Origin: Pseudomonas putida
Lineage (GTDB): Bacteria > Pseudomonadota > Gammaproteobacteria > Pseudomonadales > Pseudomonadaceae
DNA length: 64,000 nt
Reading direction: 5' to 3'
NCBI RefSeq assembly: GCF_003228315.1
Contig: NZ_CP029693.1
Coordinates: forward strand, 5,924,501-5,988,500
Below, in pieces: positions 36,947 through 45,601 of the stretch. A model generated the notes under the pieces. The model worked only from the letters and a program-made list of their open reading frames with translations, was not told where the DNA came from and did no database searches. A program made the position numbers and the translations under genes. The first letter of the stretch is position 1. Every line of letters starts with the position of its first letter.

Positions 36947-37801
36947 ATGAAAGTTTTGGTGTTGGGTGTTTCCGGAATGCTGGGTAATGCAGTCTACCGA
37001 GTGTTGTCCGCTAACCCCGATCTTAGGGTTTTTGGTACGGCTCGAAGCGAAGGCGCCCGCAAGTTTTTTTCACCGGCGTTGACCGAGAACATCGTACTGG
37101 GCGTAGACGTCGAAAGTCAGGACTCTCTTATCAAGGCTTTCGGTACGGTCCGTCCCGATGTCGTGATCAACTGCGTAGGGTTGGTCAAGCAACTGTCTGA
37201 TGCCAACGACCCGTTGATGGCCGTGCCAATCAATACTTTGCTCCCGCATCGTCTGGCGGCATTGTGTAAGGCCAGTGGTGCCCGATTGGTGCATGTCAGT
37301 ACCGATTGTGTCTTCTCCGGAAAGAAGGGAGGCTATCTCGAATCCGATTTTCCGGATGCCTACGATCTCTATGGTCGCTCCAAGTTGCTGGGTGAGGTCG
37401 ATTACCCACACGCGATAACGTTGCGCACATCGATCATCGGTCGTGAATTGTCCGGTGCTCGAAGTCTTGTCGGCTGGTTCCTTGCGCAGCAAGGAAAAGT
37501 TGACGGTTTTACCAGAGCAGTATTCTCCGGTCTACCGACAATGGAGTTGGCGCGAGTGATCAACGAGTACGTACTGCCACGACCGCACTTGCACGGCTTG
37601 TACCACGTAGCCGCCAAACCGATTAATAAGTACGACTTGTTAAAGCTTGTAGCGAACACTTATGGGAAAGACACGGAAATTGTCCCTTCCGATAGGCTGA
37701 CAATTGATCGTTCGTTGAATGCAGACCGTTTTAAGGAGGCGACAGGCTACGTTGCCCCGGAGTGGCCTGTATTGATCAAAAACATGCATGACTTCAATTA
37801 A
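36947..37801 (+). CDS. RmlD-like UDP-4-keto-hexosamine reductase (WbvR-type)
   Basis: 284 residues from ATG 36947, preceded by GAGGAGTAAGG; a GTG at 36932 is less likely. Rossmann GVSGMLGNAVYRVL at the N-terminus, HVSTDCVFSG and the catalytic YGRSK follow the dTDP-4-dehydrorhamnose reductase pattern. It stands next to the WbjB- and WbjD-like genes, where the FucNAc pathway would have WbjC, a longer protein with a C-terminal cupin. This one ends after the SDR domain. It therefore resembles V. cholerae WbvR, the reductase in the UDP-L-QuiNAc pathway. The stereochemistry of the product is inferred only. Confidence 0.78.
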   Translation: MKVLVLGVSGMLGNAVYRVLSANPDLRVFGTARSEGARKFFSPALTENIVLGVDVESQDSLIKAFGTVRPDVVINCVGLVKQLSDANDPLMAVPINTLLPHRLAALCKASGARLVHVSTDCVFSGKKGGYLESDFPDAYDLYGRSKLLGEVDYPHAITLRTSIIGRELSGARSLVGWFLAQQGKVDGFTRAVFSGLPTMELARVINEYVLPRPHLHGLYHVAAKPINKYDLLKLVANTYGKDTEIVPSDRLTIDRSLNADRFKEATGYVAPEWPVLIKNMHDFN

Positions 37802-37817
37802 GCGCAAGGTTTAGATA

Positions 37818-38828
37818 ATGTTTGATAATAAGATACTGATGATTACCGGTGGCACTGGCTCATTCGGTAATGCTGTTCTTAACCGTTTTTTGAAAACCGA
37901 CGTAAAAGAAATCCGCATTTTCAGTCGTGACGAAAAAAAACAAGAGGACATGCGGATTGCTTTAAACAATCCAAAGCTCAAGTTTTACATTGGCGACGTT
38001 CGCGACTACAGCAGCATTCGCGATGCGATGAAAGGCGTTGATTATGTTTTCCACGCGGCAGCGTTGAAGCAGGTCCCATCGTGCGAGTTTTACCCGATGG
38101 AGGCCGTGCGCACCAACGTACTCGGTGCTGATAACGTCATGCAGGCAGCGATCGAGAACAAGGTCGACCGCGTTATCGTGCTCAGCACGGACAAGGCCGT
38201 TTATCCGATCAACGCCATGGGCATCTCCAAGGCGATGATGGAAAAACTCATGGTCGCCAAGGCGCGTATGCAGTCGGAAGGCGAAACTGTTTTCTGCGCT
38301 ACACGTTACGGCAACGTCATGGCTTCCCGCGGCTCGGTTATTCCGCTGTTCATCGAGCAATTGCGTGATGGTAAGGCCATCACCATCACCGACCCGACGA
38401 TGACGCGTTTCCTGATGTCCCTGGAAGACTCCGTTGATCTGGTGCTGCACGCATTCGAGCATGGTCGCCAGGGAGATATCTTCGTTCAGAAAGCACCTGC
38501 ATCGACCATCGAAGTGCTCGCCCAGGCTCTAAAAGAGCTATTCCAGAAGGACAATGAGATCCGAGTTATCGGCACACGGCATGGTGAAAAACTGTTCGAG
38601 TCACTGGTTGCGCGTGAGGAACTGGCTAAAGCGGAAGACATGGGTCAGTACTACCGCGTGCCTGCTGACAATCGCGATCTGAACTACGCAAAATTCGTGG
38701 TCGAAGGCGAACCTGAGATTTCTACTTTCGAAGATTACACTTCCCACAATACCGAACGCTTGGATGTTGAGGGCGTGAAGAAGTTGCTGTTGAAGCTTTC
38801 CTACATTCAGGAGCAACTTAATGCTTAA
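37818..38828 (+). CDS. UDP-GlcNAc 4,6-dehydratase/5-epimerase (WbjB/FnlA/CapE type)
   Basis: 336-residue SDR. Rossmann TGGTGSFGNAVLNRF near residue 9, FHAAALKQVPSCEFYP, LSTDKAVYPINAMGISKAMMEKL with catalytic MGISK in place of YxxxK (normal in this inverting dehydratase family). It converts UDP-D-GlcNAc to UDP-2-acetamido-2,6-dideoxy-L-arabino-4-hexulose and related 4-keto sugars, the entry to L-FucNAc, L-QuiNAc and L-RhaNAc. The neighbours supply the reductase (upstream) and the 2-epimerase (overlapping downstream). Confidence 0.92.
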   Translation: MFDNKILMITGGTGSFGNAVLNRFLKTDVKEIRIFSRDEKKQEDMRIALNNPKLKFYIGDVRDYSSIRDAMKGVDYVFHAAALKQVPSCEFYPMEAVRTNVLGADNVMQAAIENKVDRVIVLSTDKAVYPINAMGISKAMMEKLMVAKARMQSEGETVFCATRYGNVMASRGSVIPLFIEQLRDGKAITITDPTMTRFLMSLEDSVDLVLHAFEHGRQGDIFVQKAPASTIEVLAQALKELFQKDNEIRVIGTRHGEKLFESLVAREELAKAEDMGQYYRVPADNRDLNYAKFVVEGEPEISTFEDYTSHNTERLDVEGVKKLLLKLSYIQEQLNA

Positions 38829-39942
38829 GGTAATGACGATTGTCGGGACGCGTCCTGAATTGATCAAGATGTCGCGTGTCATCGCTGAATTCGATACGCA
38901 CACTAATCATATCCTCGTGCACACTGGGCAAAACTTCGACTATGAGTTGAACCAGGTATTTTTCGACGATCTGGATATCCGCAAACCGGATTACTTTCTC
39001 GGAGCTGTCGGAAGTAATGCCGCGCAAACCATCGCGCGAGTCATCGAGAAAGCCGATGAAGTACTGGAGGCCGAGAAGCCTGACGCCCTGATGCTCTATG
39101 GCGACACCAACTCTTGCCTGTCCGTCATCGCTGCAAAGCGCAGAAAAATCCCCGTCTTCCACATGGAAGCCGGTAATCGCTGTTTCGACCAGCGCGTCCC
39201 GGAAGAACTGAACCGTAAGGTTCTCGACCATTTGAGCGACATCAATCTGGTGTTGACCGAGCACGCTCGTCGCTATCTTCTCGACGAAGGCATTCCGCCG
39301 GACCGCATCATCAAGTCGGGTTCTCACATGGAAGAAGTGCTTGAGCACTTCATGCCAAAGATCGAGGGCTCGAAAATCCTCGATAAGCTGGAGCTTGAGT
39401 CGAAGAAGTTCTTTGTCGTCAGTACTCACCGGGAAGAAAACGTCGACACACCGGCTAACCTGCAGGACCTCCTAGATACGTTACAAGCGCTGGTTAAGAC
39501 ATACGATATGCCGGTTATTGTTTCCACTCACCCGCGCACTCGCCAGCGTCTGGAAGCCTTGGGCCTCGACGGCCTGGATTCGCGAATCCAATTCCTCAAG
39601 CCGTTTGGTTTCTTTGACTACATCAAGTTGCAGAAGGAAGCGTTCTGTATCCTGTCCGACAGCGGCACCATCACTGAAGAAGCTTCGCTGCTTGGCTTGA
39701 CCGCTGTGACGATCCGCAACGCCCATGAGCGTCCGGAAGGTATGGACCAGGGTACGCTGATCATGAGCGGCCTGAAATCTGAACGGGTTCTGGATGCCGT
39801 GCGTATAGTGACCAGCCAGGATCAGGCCGGTGTTGCGCGTCGTGTGGTTCCGGATTACGAAGGTGGGTTAGTATCGCAGAAAGTGCTACGGATTGTTTTG
39901 AGTTATTTAGATTTTATCAATCGGACTGTCTGGTCCAAGTAA
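38821..39942 (+). CDS. UDP-HexNAc 2-epimerase, non-hydrolysing (WbjD/FnlC/CapG type)
   Basis: 373 residues of the WecB fold: TIVGTRPELIKMSRVIAEFD at the N-terminus, HTGQNFDYELNQVFFDDL, HMEAGNRCFDQRVPEELNRKVLDHLSDIN, STHREENVD and LSDSGTITEEASLLG. It inverts C-2 of the UDP-L-sugar after reduction. The start overlaps the dehydratase gene by eight bases. The length and HMEAGNRCFDQRVPEE segment fit the L-sugar 2-epimerase group better than WecB. Confidence 0.92.
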   Translation: MLKVMTIVGTRPELIKMSRVIAEFDTHTNHILVHTGQNFDYELNQVFFDDLDIRKPDYFLGAVGSNAAQTIARVIEKADEVLEAEKPDALMLYGDTNSCLSVIAAKRRKIPVFHMEAGNRCFDQRVPEELNRKVLDHLSDINLVLTEHARRYLLDEGIPPDRIIKSGSHMEEVLEHFMPKIEGSKILDKLELESKKFFVVSTHREENVDTPANLQDLLDTLQALVKTYDMPVIVSTHPRTRQRLEALGLDGLDSRIQFLKPFGFFDYIKLQKEAFCILSDSGTITEEASLLGLTAVTIRNAHERPEGMDQGTLIMSGLKSERVLDAVRIVTSQDQAGVARRVVPDYEGGLVSQKVLRIVLSYLDFINRTVWSK

Positions 39943-39983
39943 TCCGAATTTCGCGCAAGCAAAAGAATTAGTGAGATATAGAA

Positions 39984-40979
39984 ATGAGCACGAATACTCA
40001 GACGTTAGACGCGATTTATAATGAAGGTGAACGTCTGGTGCCGGGTGAGACCCACGGCCGGGATGAAGTAGTCCGCCATAAAAGTAGTTATAAATTGTTT
40101 CGTGCTGTCATCGAAGCCGACATCCTGCGCGATCCAACGATGCTGGTTTCCGGTATTAAGATTCTTGATATTGGCTGCGGCACCGGTCACGGCACATTCA
40201 TGCTTAGCGAAATTCTAGGCGCCAAGATTGTTGGTATCGATCCGAGTATCGAGTCGGTTCAGTATGCGAAAGACAATTACGGATCGAAAAACATTCAGTA
40301 TGTGAATGGTGATGCCGAGTCTTTCGTTCGCGACGCTCATACTTTTGACTATGTTGTCTCGCGCCATGCACTGGAGCACGTCATCGATGGTCTGAACTTC
40401 GCGCTGAAGGTGGACTGCCGGAAACGTCTGATGGTCAACGTCCCCTTTAATGAAGCGGATGGTAACCCTCATCACCTTGTTCACTGGATCAAGGAAGAGC
40501 ATTTCGAGGCCTACCCAAATAAAGAGTTTTTCTATGAAGGGCTGGATGGCGTTACCGAGCTGACGCGTAACAATGAGACGCCACCCAATTCGATTCTGTG
40601 CATTTCCAGCGCTGCAGAACTAACGCCGGTACGTGAGCTGTTTGAATTCCCGATCGCCGAGTGGAAGCCGGAGTTCTTGCAGAACTTGGGTATCGAAGCG
40701 CTTGAGTCTGATCTCGAGCAACGTGAGCTGAATGTCCAGCAGCGTCAGCAGTATTGCGTTGAAAAAGAAGCTCAACTTGATGCGCATCACTCCAATCTAC
40801 GTGATCTGGAAAACGATGTTCGTCGTCGTGAGGCGTGGATTGCAGAGAAAGAAGGTCAACTCGCTAATCATGAAGCGAATTTGAATGGCATTCAGGCAGA
40901 GCTTGTTCGTCGCGAACAACTCATTGCCAAGAGCCTGATCGCACGTCTTGTGCTGAAACTAGGTTCTTCTCCGAAATGA
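39984..40979 (+). CDS. SAM methyltransferase with repeated C-terminal coiled coil; candidate O-antigen chain terminator
   Basis: 331 residues. Residues ~1-220 are a class I methyltransferase with motif I ILDIGCGTGHGTFML and the acidic VGIDPS and GDAESF motifs. Residues ~230-318 are a highly charged coiled coil made of a 28-residue repeat: 251-278 and 279-306 align (shared EKE.QL and NL positions), with a partial third copy from 307. The tail AKSLIARLVLKLGSSPK could be an amphipathic anchor. WbdD-type terminators have the same order (methyltransferase, coiled-coil ruler, membrane-binding helix). Here there is no kinase domain. It overlaps the next gene (ATGA). The terminator role is inferred. 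Confidence 0.75.
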   Translation: MSTNTQTLDAIYNEGERLVPGETHGRDEVVRHKSSYKLFRAVIEADILRDPTMLVSGIKILDIGCGTGHGTFMLSEILGAKIVGIDPSIESVQYAKDNYGSKNIQYVNGDAESFVRDAHTFDYVVSRHALEHVIDGLNFALKVDCRKRLMVNVPFNEADGNPHHLVHWIKEEHFEAYPNKEFFYEGLDGVTELTRNNETPPNSILCISSAAELTPVRELFEFPIAEWKPEFLQNLGIEALESDLEQRELNVQQRQQYCVEKEAQLDAHHSNLRDLENDVRRREAWIAEKEGQLANHEANLNGIQAELVRREQLIAKSLIARLVLKLGSSPK

Positions 40980-42190
40980 AGGTCTTACAGGTAAATGGCT
41001 ATGAGTCCCCTGGTCGTCGATTTAATGGTCTTTCCATTACGCCGCTTCTAAAAAAATACGATGTCGAATCTCGGCATCTAATTTGGGAAAAGGACACTCA
41101 GAACCTGGACGTGCTGACGTTCGAGGGGAAAAATACAAGGAAAATCAACCGGATCCTCAATCGGGTTGAGCGTTTGACCTCGATGCAATCAGTGCTCTAC
41201 ACGAATGGCCGGCAGATGATGAAAATGCCCGCCTTCGAGGAAGCTGATGTGTTGCACCTACACATCATTCACTCGGGCTACATGAGCCTTGGTGATTTGC
41301 CCGAGATCACTCGACGTAAGCCTACGGTTTGGACACTGCATGACCCGTGGGCCATGACAGGGCATTGCGTCTACCCATTCGAGTGCAAGCGCTGGATGAC
41401 CGGTTGTGGCAAATGCCCCGACCTGGACATTCACTTTCCGCTGCTAATGGATACCACCCGGTTTTTGTTTCAGTACAAAAAACGTGCGTACAACAAATCG
41501 AAGTTCGATGTAATCGTGGCCTCCAAGTGGATGCGCGATATGGTCGAGGCTTCTCCTCTTTTCAAGGATGTTGATATCCATCAGGTGCCTTTTGGCCTAG
41601 ACCTGGACTTTTTCAATCCGAATGCTTCACCTGATGCGCGCAAGCGCTTCGGTATTCCTGATGATGCACTGGTCATTTGCTTTCGGGCCGTCGATAACCA
41701 GTTCAAAGGTCTGCCTTACATTATCCAGGCGTTGGAGCGCATCAGCGCCAAGCAGCCGGTTTGTCTGTTGACCCTCAACAGCAAAGGGTTGATGGAGCAG
41801 TTCAAGGATCGATTCCAGCTCGTTGAGTTGGGTTGGACCAACGATGAAGAATTGGCGCGTGATGCGTTTGTTGCATCCGACATCTTCCTCATGCCTTCGA
41901 TTGTTGAGGCTTTTGGTGTAATGGCTATTGAAGCATTCGCCTGCGGCAAGCCGGTGATCGTGTTCGAAGGCACATCGCTGCCGGAAGTGACGTTTGCTCC
42001 AGAGGTTGGGGTGTCAGTGCCGATGCACGATGGCGAAGGGCTTCATCGCGCTCTGCAGCATCTGATCGACAATCCGGCTGAGCGTGAAGAACGCGGTCGC
42101 AAGGGACGAGAGATTGCCGAAAAACATTATGGCGATGACTTGTACGCACGGCGGCTGGCGGAGATCTATAAAACGGTTGCTGCTAAATGA
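40976..42190 (+). CDS. GT4-family glycosyltransferase
   Basis: 404 residues, GT-B fold. The N-terminal domain contains HIIHSGYMSLGDLPEI and LHDPWAMTGHCVYPFECKRW..GCGKCP; the cysteine-rich CVYPFECxxWxxGCGKCP loop is a known feature of a GT4 subgroup acting on 6-deoxy or N-acetyl sugars. The C-terminal nucleotide-sugar site has the EX7E motif in PSIVEAFGVMAIEA and RAVDNQFKGLPY. Starts within the methyltransferase stop and ends in the next start (ATGA), so it is coupled with both. The donor and acceptor are unknown. Confidence 0.87.
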   Translation: MKVLQVNGYESPGRRFNGLSITPLLKKYDVESRHLIWEKDTQNLDVLTFEGKNTRKINRILNRVERLTSMQSVLYTNGRQMMKMPAFEEADVLHLHIIHSGYMSLGDLPEITRRKPTVWTLHDPWAMTGHCVYPFECKRWMTGCGKCPDLDIHFPLLMDTTRFLFQYKKRAYNKSKFDVIVASKWMRDMVEASPLFKDVDIHQVPFGLDLDFFNPNASPDARKRFGIPDDALVICFRAVDNQFKGLPYIIQALERISAKQPVCLLTLNSKGLMEQFKDRFQLVELGWTNDEELARDAFVASDIFLMPSIVEAFGVMAIEAFACGKPVIVFEGTSLPEVTFAPEVGVSVPMHDGEGLHRALQHLIDNPAEREERGRKGREIAEKHYGDDLYARRLAEIYKTVAAK

Positions 42191-43410
42191 AAGTACTGCT
42201 TTTAACTGATATTCCACCGTGTCGTAACTTTACCGCCGGTCTGGTGCTGGACCGGTTGGTTGGTTTTTTGCCCAAGGATCAGGTCGCTATCTGTGCTGTG
42301 GTCAATCCAGCGTTGAACCCGGAGATTCCTCCGGAGCTCGACGAAGTCCCTAAGCTTCTTCTACGTAAGCCACGGGAGGCCGCGGTGCGTGTATTGCCCC
42401 GCAAGGCCGGGATCCTGTCGGCGTTCCCGTTTGAGTTGGTCCAGGCTAACCGCGTTCAGCGCGAATTGCTTCCGCAAATTCTCGAATTTGCCAAGGCGCA
42501 GAAAGTTGATTCGGTGTGGGTAGTTCTGCAAGGCCAGACGATGGTGCGCCTGGCTCGCCAAGTGACCAAAGCACTCAATGTGCCACTCTTGACTCAGGTC
42601 TGGGACCCGTTCGGCTGGTGGCTGCAGGCGAATCTCATCGACGGTTTTACCCGTCGTCGCTTGCTCAAGGAGTTTGACCAGGTCATCAAAGGTAGTGCGT
42701 CCTGCGCCACGGCGTCGTGGGCGATGTCCGAGAATTACACGAACAAGTACCGTGTCGTAAATGCTCCGGTGATCGCCGGGTTACCTCGTGAACTGGCCTT
42801 GCAGCCAGCCACGAAGGTGCATGATCGCGATGAGTTCATCATTGCCATGGCCGGCCAGTTTTACGCGCAAACGGAATGGGAATGCCTGCAACATGCATTG
42901 AATGCCTGTAACTGGAAGGTTGCTGGCAAGCGTATTCGTGTGCGGGTGATGGGAGGCGCATTCAAAGTGTTCACTCAAAGTCCTTCGAATTTCGAGTATT
43001 TGGGTTGGCAAAGTCAGGAGGAAACGATTCGACTGCTTGCGGATTCTGATCTTCTCTACATGCCTTACTGGTTCTCTGGTGAGTATCACGAAGAGTCGAG
43101 CAACAGTTTTCCATCGAAGCTTGTTACCTATTTCGCTTCGGGCCGCCCGGTGTTGTGTCATGCACCGAGTTACGCCTCTCCGGCGAAGTACATCAAGGCC
43201 AATGATGCCGGCTTCCTGTGTGAATCGCTGGACACCTCCGTCATCATCAGTCAGTTGGAAAGGGCTGTGCGGGACAGCGAGGCTTATGCTCGTTTTGCAG
43301 CCAATGGCTATTCATGCTTCATGAAGGATTTCACGCTGGAGCGCATGAAAGAGTCATTTCTTGCGTTTTTGGGAAATCACACCAAAGCATCAATAGGGCT
43401 TTCTAATTGA
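42187..43410 (+). CDS. Glycosyltransferase, GT4-like
   Basis: 407 residues with a GT-B layout: an N-terminal acceptor domain (LLTDIPPCRNFTAGLVLDRLVGFL), the central LLTQVWDPFGWWLQ, and a C-terminal donor domain with YLGWQSQEETIRLLADSDLLYMPY and SFPSKLVTYFASGRPVLCHAP. The EX7E motif is degenerate, so activity class is less sure than for its neighbour. It overlaps both adjacent genes by four bases (ATGA and TTGA), placing it in the same translationally coupled block as the exporter. Confidence 0.78.
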   Translation: MKVLLLTDIPPCRNFTAGLVLDRLVGFLPKDQVAICAVVNPALNPEIPPELDEVPKLLLRKPREAAVRVLPRKAGILSAFPFELVQANRVQRELLPQILEFAKAQKVDSVWVVLQGQTMVRLARQVTKALNVPLLTQVWDPFGWWLQANLIDGFTRRRLLKEFDQVIKGSASCATASWAMSENYTNKYRVVNAPVIAGLPRELALQPATKVHDRDEFIIAMAGQFYAQTEWECLQHALNACNWKVAGKRIRVRVMGGAFKVFTQSPSNFEYLGWQSQEETIRLLADSDLLYMPYWFSGEYHEESSNSFPSKLVTYFASGRPVLCHAPSYASPAKYIKANDAGFLCESLDTSVIISQLERAVRDSEAYARFAANGYSCFMKDFTLERMKESFLAFLGNHTKASIGLSN

Positions 43411-44203
43411 GTCAGAATATCTTTACTGCTCATCTCCGGCATTTCGATCTCATCAAGCAACTCATCAAACGCGATGTGGACATGCGATTTAAGGGCGCCC
43501 TTCTAGGCGTCCTGTGGCCGTTAATCACGCCGCTACTGACGTTGGCTATGTACGCGGTTGTGTTCGGTTATTTCCTGCCTTCTCGCTGGCCAGGCGTTGA
43601 GGGTATTACCGGATTCGCGTTGATGCTATTTCCCGGCCTGATCGTCTTTACGTTCTTTGCCGAATGCGTGAACCGAGCGCCCAACCTGATTACTTCAAAT
43701 CCCAATTTCGTTAAGAAAGTGGTCTTCCCGGTCGAGTTACTGGTCTGGGTGCCTATCGGCTCGGCGGTTTTTCAGTTATGCCTCAGTATAGTTGCGTGGG
43801 GGGCATTGCACTTTTCGTCAACGGTAGCCTTAAGTGGACCATCGTATTTCTGCCAATTGTCATTTCGCCGCTGGTGCTTTGTTTGTTGGGCATTACCTGG
43901 TTCTTGAGTGGGCTCGGGGTGTTCCTGAGAGATATCGCACAACTGACGATCGTTATCACGCAGGCATTGATGTTCTTCTCGCCGGTTCTGTACCCGCTCG
44001 ATAAGCTGCCGCAATGGGCCAATCACTTGATCATGCTCAATCCGCTGTCGTTCATTGTTGAACAGGCACGGTTGGTGATGATTAACGGCGGGATTCCCAA
44101 CTTCTTGGGCTTGTTGATCTATACCTGCGTCAGTCTGGTCGTTTGTTGGCTTGGCCTGCGTTTCTTCAGATCTGTCAGACACGGCTTTGCGGACGTTTTG
44201 TGA
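43407..44203 (+). pseudogene. wzm: O-antigen ABC exporter permease (Wzm), split by a frameshift
   Basis: The first frame (TTG 43407, overlapping the previous stop) gives the Wzm N-terminus: IKQLIKRDVDMRFKGALLGVLWPLITPLL and three helices to about codon 136. The second, shifted by one base, gives the remainder: LKWTIVFLPIVISPLVLCLLGITWFLSGLGVFLRD...MFFSPVLYPLDKLPQW to the stop at 44203. A single missing base in the G6 run (43798-43803) or the T4 run (43812-43815) would restore a normal ~265-residue ABC-2 permease. Either the gene is broken (or phase variable) or the base is a sequence error. Both halves are otherwise well preserved. Confidence 0.88.
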
Positions 44204-45594
44204 GTATGGACATGACTTCAGAAGTAAATCCACAGTCAGTTATCGAGGTGGTTGGCCTTGAAAAGGCATACCATATTTACGATGCGCCACATGATCGGCT
44301 AAAGCAGATCTTTCTGGGCTGGAAACGCAACTACTATCGGGACTTCCTGGCGCTGAAGGATGTCAATTTCGAAGTCCTCAAAGGGCAGTCAGTAGGTGTG
44401 ATTGGCCGAAACGGTGCCGGTAAAAGTACTCTGTTGCAGCTGTTAACCGGCACTCTGACGCCAACCAGAGGCTCGGTGAAAATCAATGGTAAGGTCGCCG
44501 CGGTTCTTGAGCTGGGTTCGGGGTTCAACCCTGAATTCAGTGGTCGAGAAAACATCTATCTGTATGCCAGTCTGTTCGAGCTGAAGAAGTCTTGCATCGA
44601 AGAGCGCTTTCAGAAGATTGTCGATTTCTCTGAGCTTGGCGACTTTATCGAGCAGCCGGTAAAAGCCTATTCCAGCGGGATGCAGGCGCGGCTGGCGTTC
44701 TCGGTCATTGCCCATGTTGATGCCGATATTCTGATCATCGATGAAGCGTTGTCGGTAGGGGACGCTTTCTTTGCTCAGAAGTGCATGCGCTTTCTTCGGC
44801 AGTTCCAGGAGCGCGGCACGATCCTTTTCGTCAGCCATGACCTTGCCGCTGTCACGGCATTCTGTGATCACGCGATTTGGTTGGAAGGTGGGGTCGTGCG
44901 CGATGCAGGCAAAGCGAAAGATGTCTGCGAAAAATACTTTGCCCAGCTTTACATGCAACATACCGGTGCCGAAGGCGCGGCTGCCGTTGTAGAAGGTGCC
45001 GTAGAAGACGAAGAGATTGAAGAGGTAATTGAGCAAGAACCGGAAGGCGAGATCATCGAGCAGCGGATTGTCATGCAGGATGACGAGACGATTTTCAAAG
45101 GTGCTCAGGAAATCGAATGTTTCGGCTTCAACCCGCAGTCATCGACGTTTGGCACAGGTGGCGCAGAAATTCTCAACGTCAGCTTTACCAATGCCAAAGG
45201 TCGTCAATTAACCGTTTGCGAAGGGGGGGCGGACGTTGTTGTGAAGGTTACGGCAAAAGCCATACACGACGTCGATTTGCCAATTATCGGTTTCATCATC
45301 AAAGATCGGCTGGGGCAGCCGTTGATCGGTGGTAACACCTATCACTCCTACAAAGAATCACCAGTCAGAGTCATAGCCGGCAAGCGGGTCGACGCTGCAT
45401 TTCATTTCAAGTTACCAATACTTGCGGTGGGTGATTATTCGATCGTTGCGGCGATTGCCAATGGCACGTTGCATGAGCATGTGCAGCTTCACTGGCTGCA
45501 TGATGCGGTGCTGTTCAAAGTAGTTGCTACCAGTATTGACGGAGTGATCGTCGGGGCACCGCTGGAAAAAATTATTCTTACCTCCAAGGATTGA
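44200..45594 (+). CDS. wzt: O-antigen ABC exporter ATPase with C-terminal glycan-binding domain (Wzt)
   Basis: 464 residues. ATPase domain (~10-240): Walker A GRNGAGKST, signature YSSGMQARLAF, Walker B ILIIDEALSVGD, switch HDLAAV. A very acidic linker (~264-288, VEDEEIEEVIEQEPEGE) leads to a beta-rich Wzt_C domain (~300-460), which in E. coli O8/O9a recognises the modified non-reducing end of the chain. That makes export depend on chain termination and fits the methyltransferase upstream. I use GTG 44200, overlapping the wzm stop (GTGA) with GGA at good distance; ATGs at 44206 and 44212 are possible. Confidence 0.92.
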   Translation: MSMDMTSEVNPQSVIEVVGLEKAYHIYDAPHDRLKQIFLGWKRNYYRDFLALKDVNFEVLKGQSVGVIGRNGAGKSTLLQLLTGTLTPTRGSVKINGKVAAVLELGSGFNPEFSGRENIYLYASLFELKKSCIEERFQKIVDFSELGDFIEQPVKAYSSGMQARLAFSVIAHVDADILIIDEALSVGDAFFAQKCMRFLRQFQERGTILFVSHDLAAVTAFCDHAIWLEGGVVRDAGKAKDVCEKYFAQLYMQHTGAEGAAAVVEGAVEDEEIEEVIEQEPEGEIIEQRIVMQDDETIFKGAQEIECFGFNPQSSTFGTGGAEILNVSFTNAKGRQLTVCEGGADVVVKVTAKAIHDVDLPIIGFIIKDRLGQPLIGGNTYHSYKESPVRVIAGKRVDAAFHFKLPILAVGDYSIVAAIANGTLHEHVQLHWLHDAVLFKVVATSIDGVIVGAPLEKIILTSKD

Positions 45595-45601
45595 GCCAAC
45601 A

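Noticed and set aside
43805..43820. Programmed -1 ribosomal frameshifting in wzm
   Set aside because: No X-XXY-YYZ slippery heptamer at the switch point; the T4 run would need a mispaired slip from TTT to CTT. An indel in a homopolymer is simpler.
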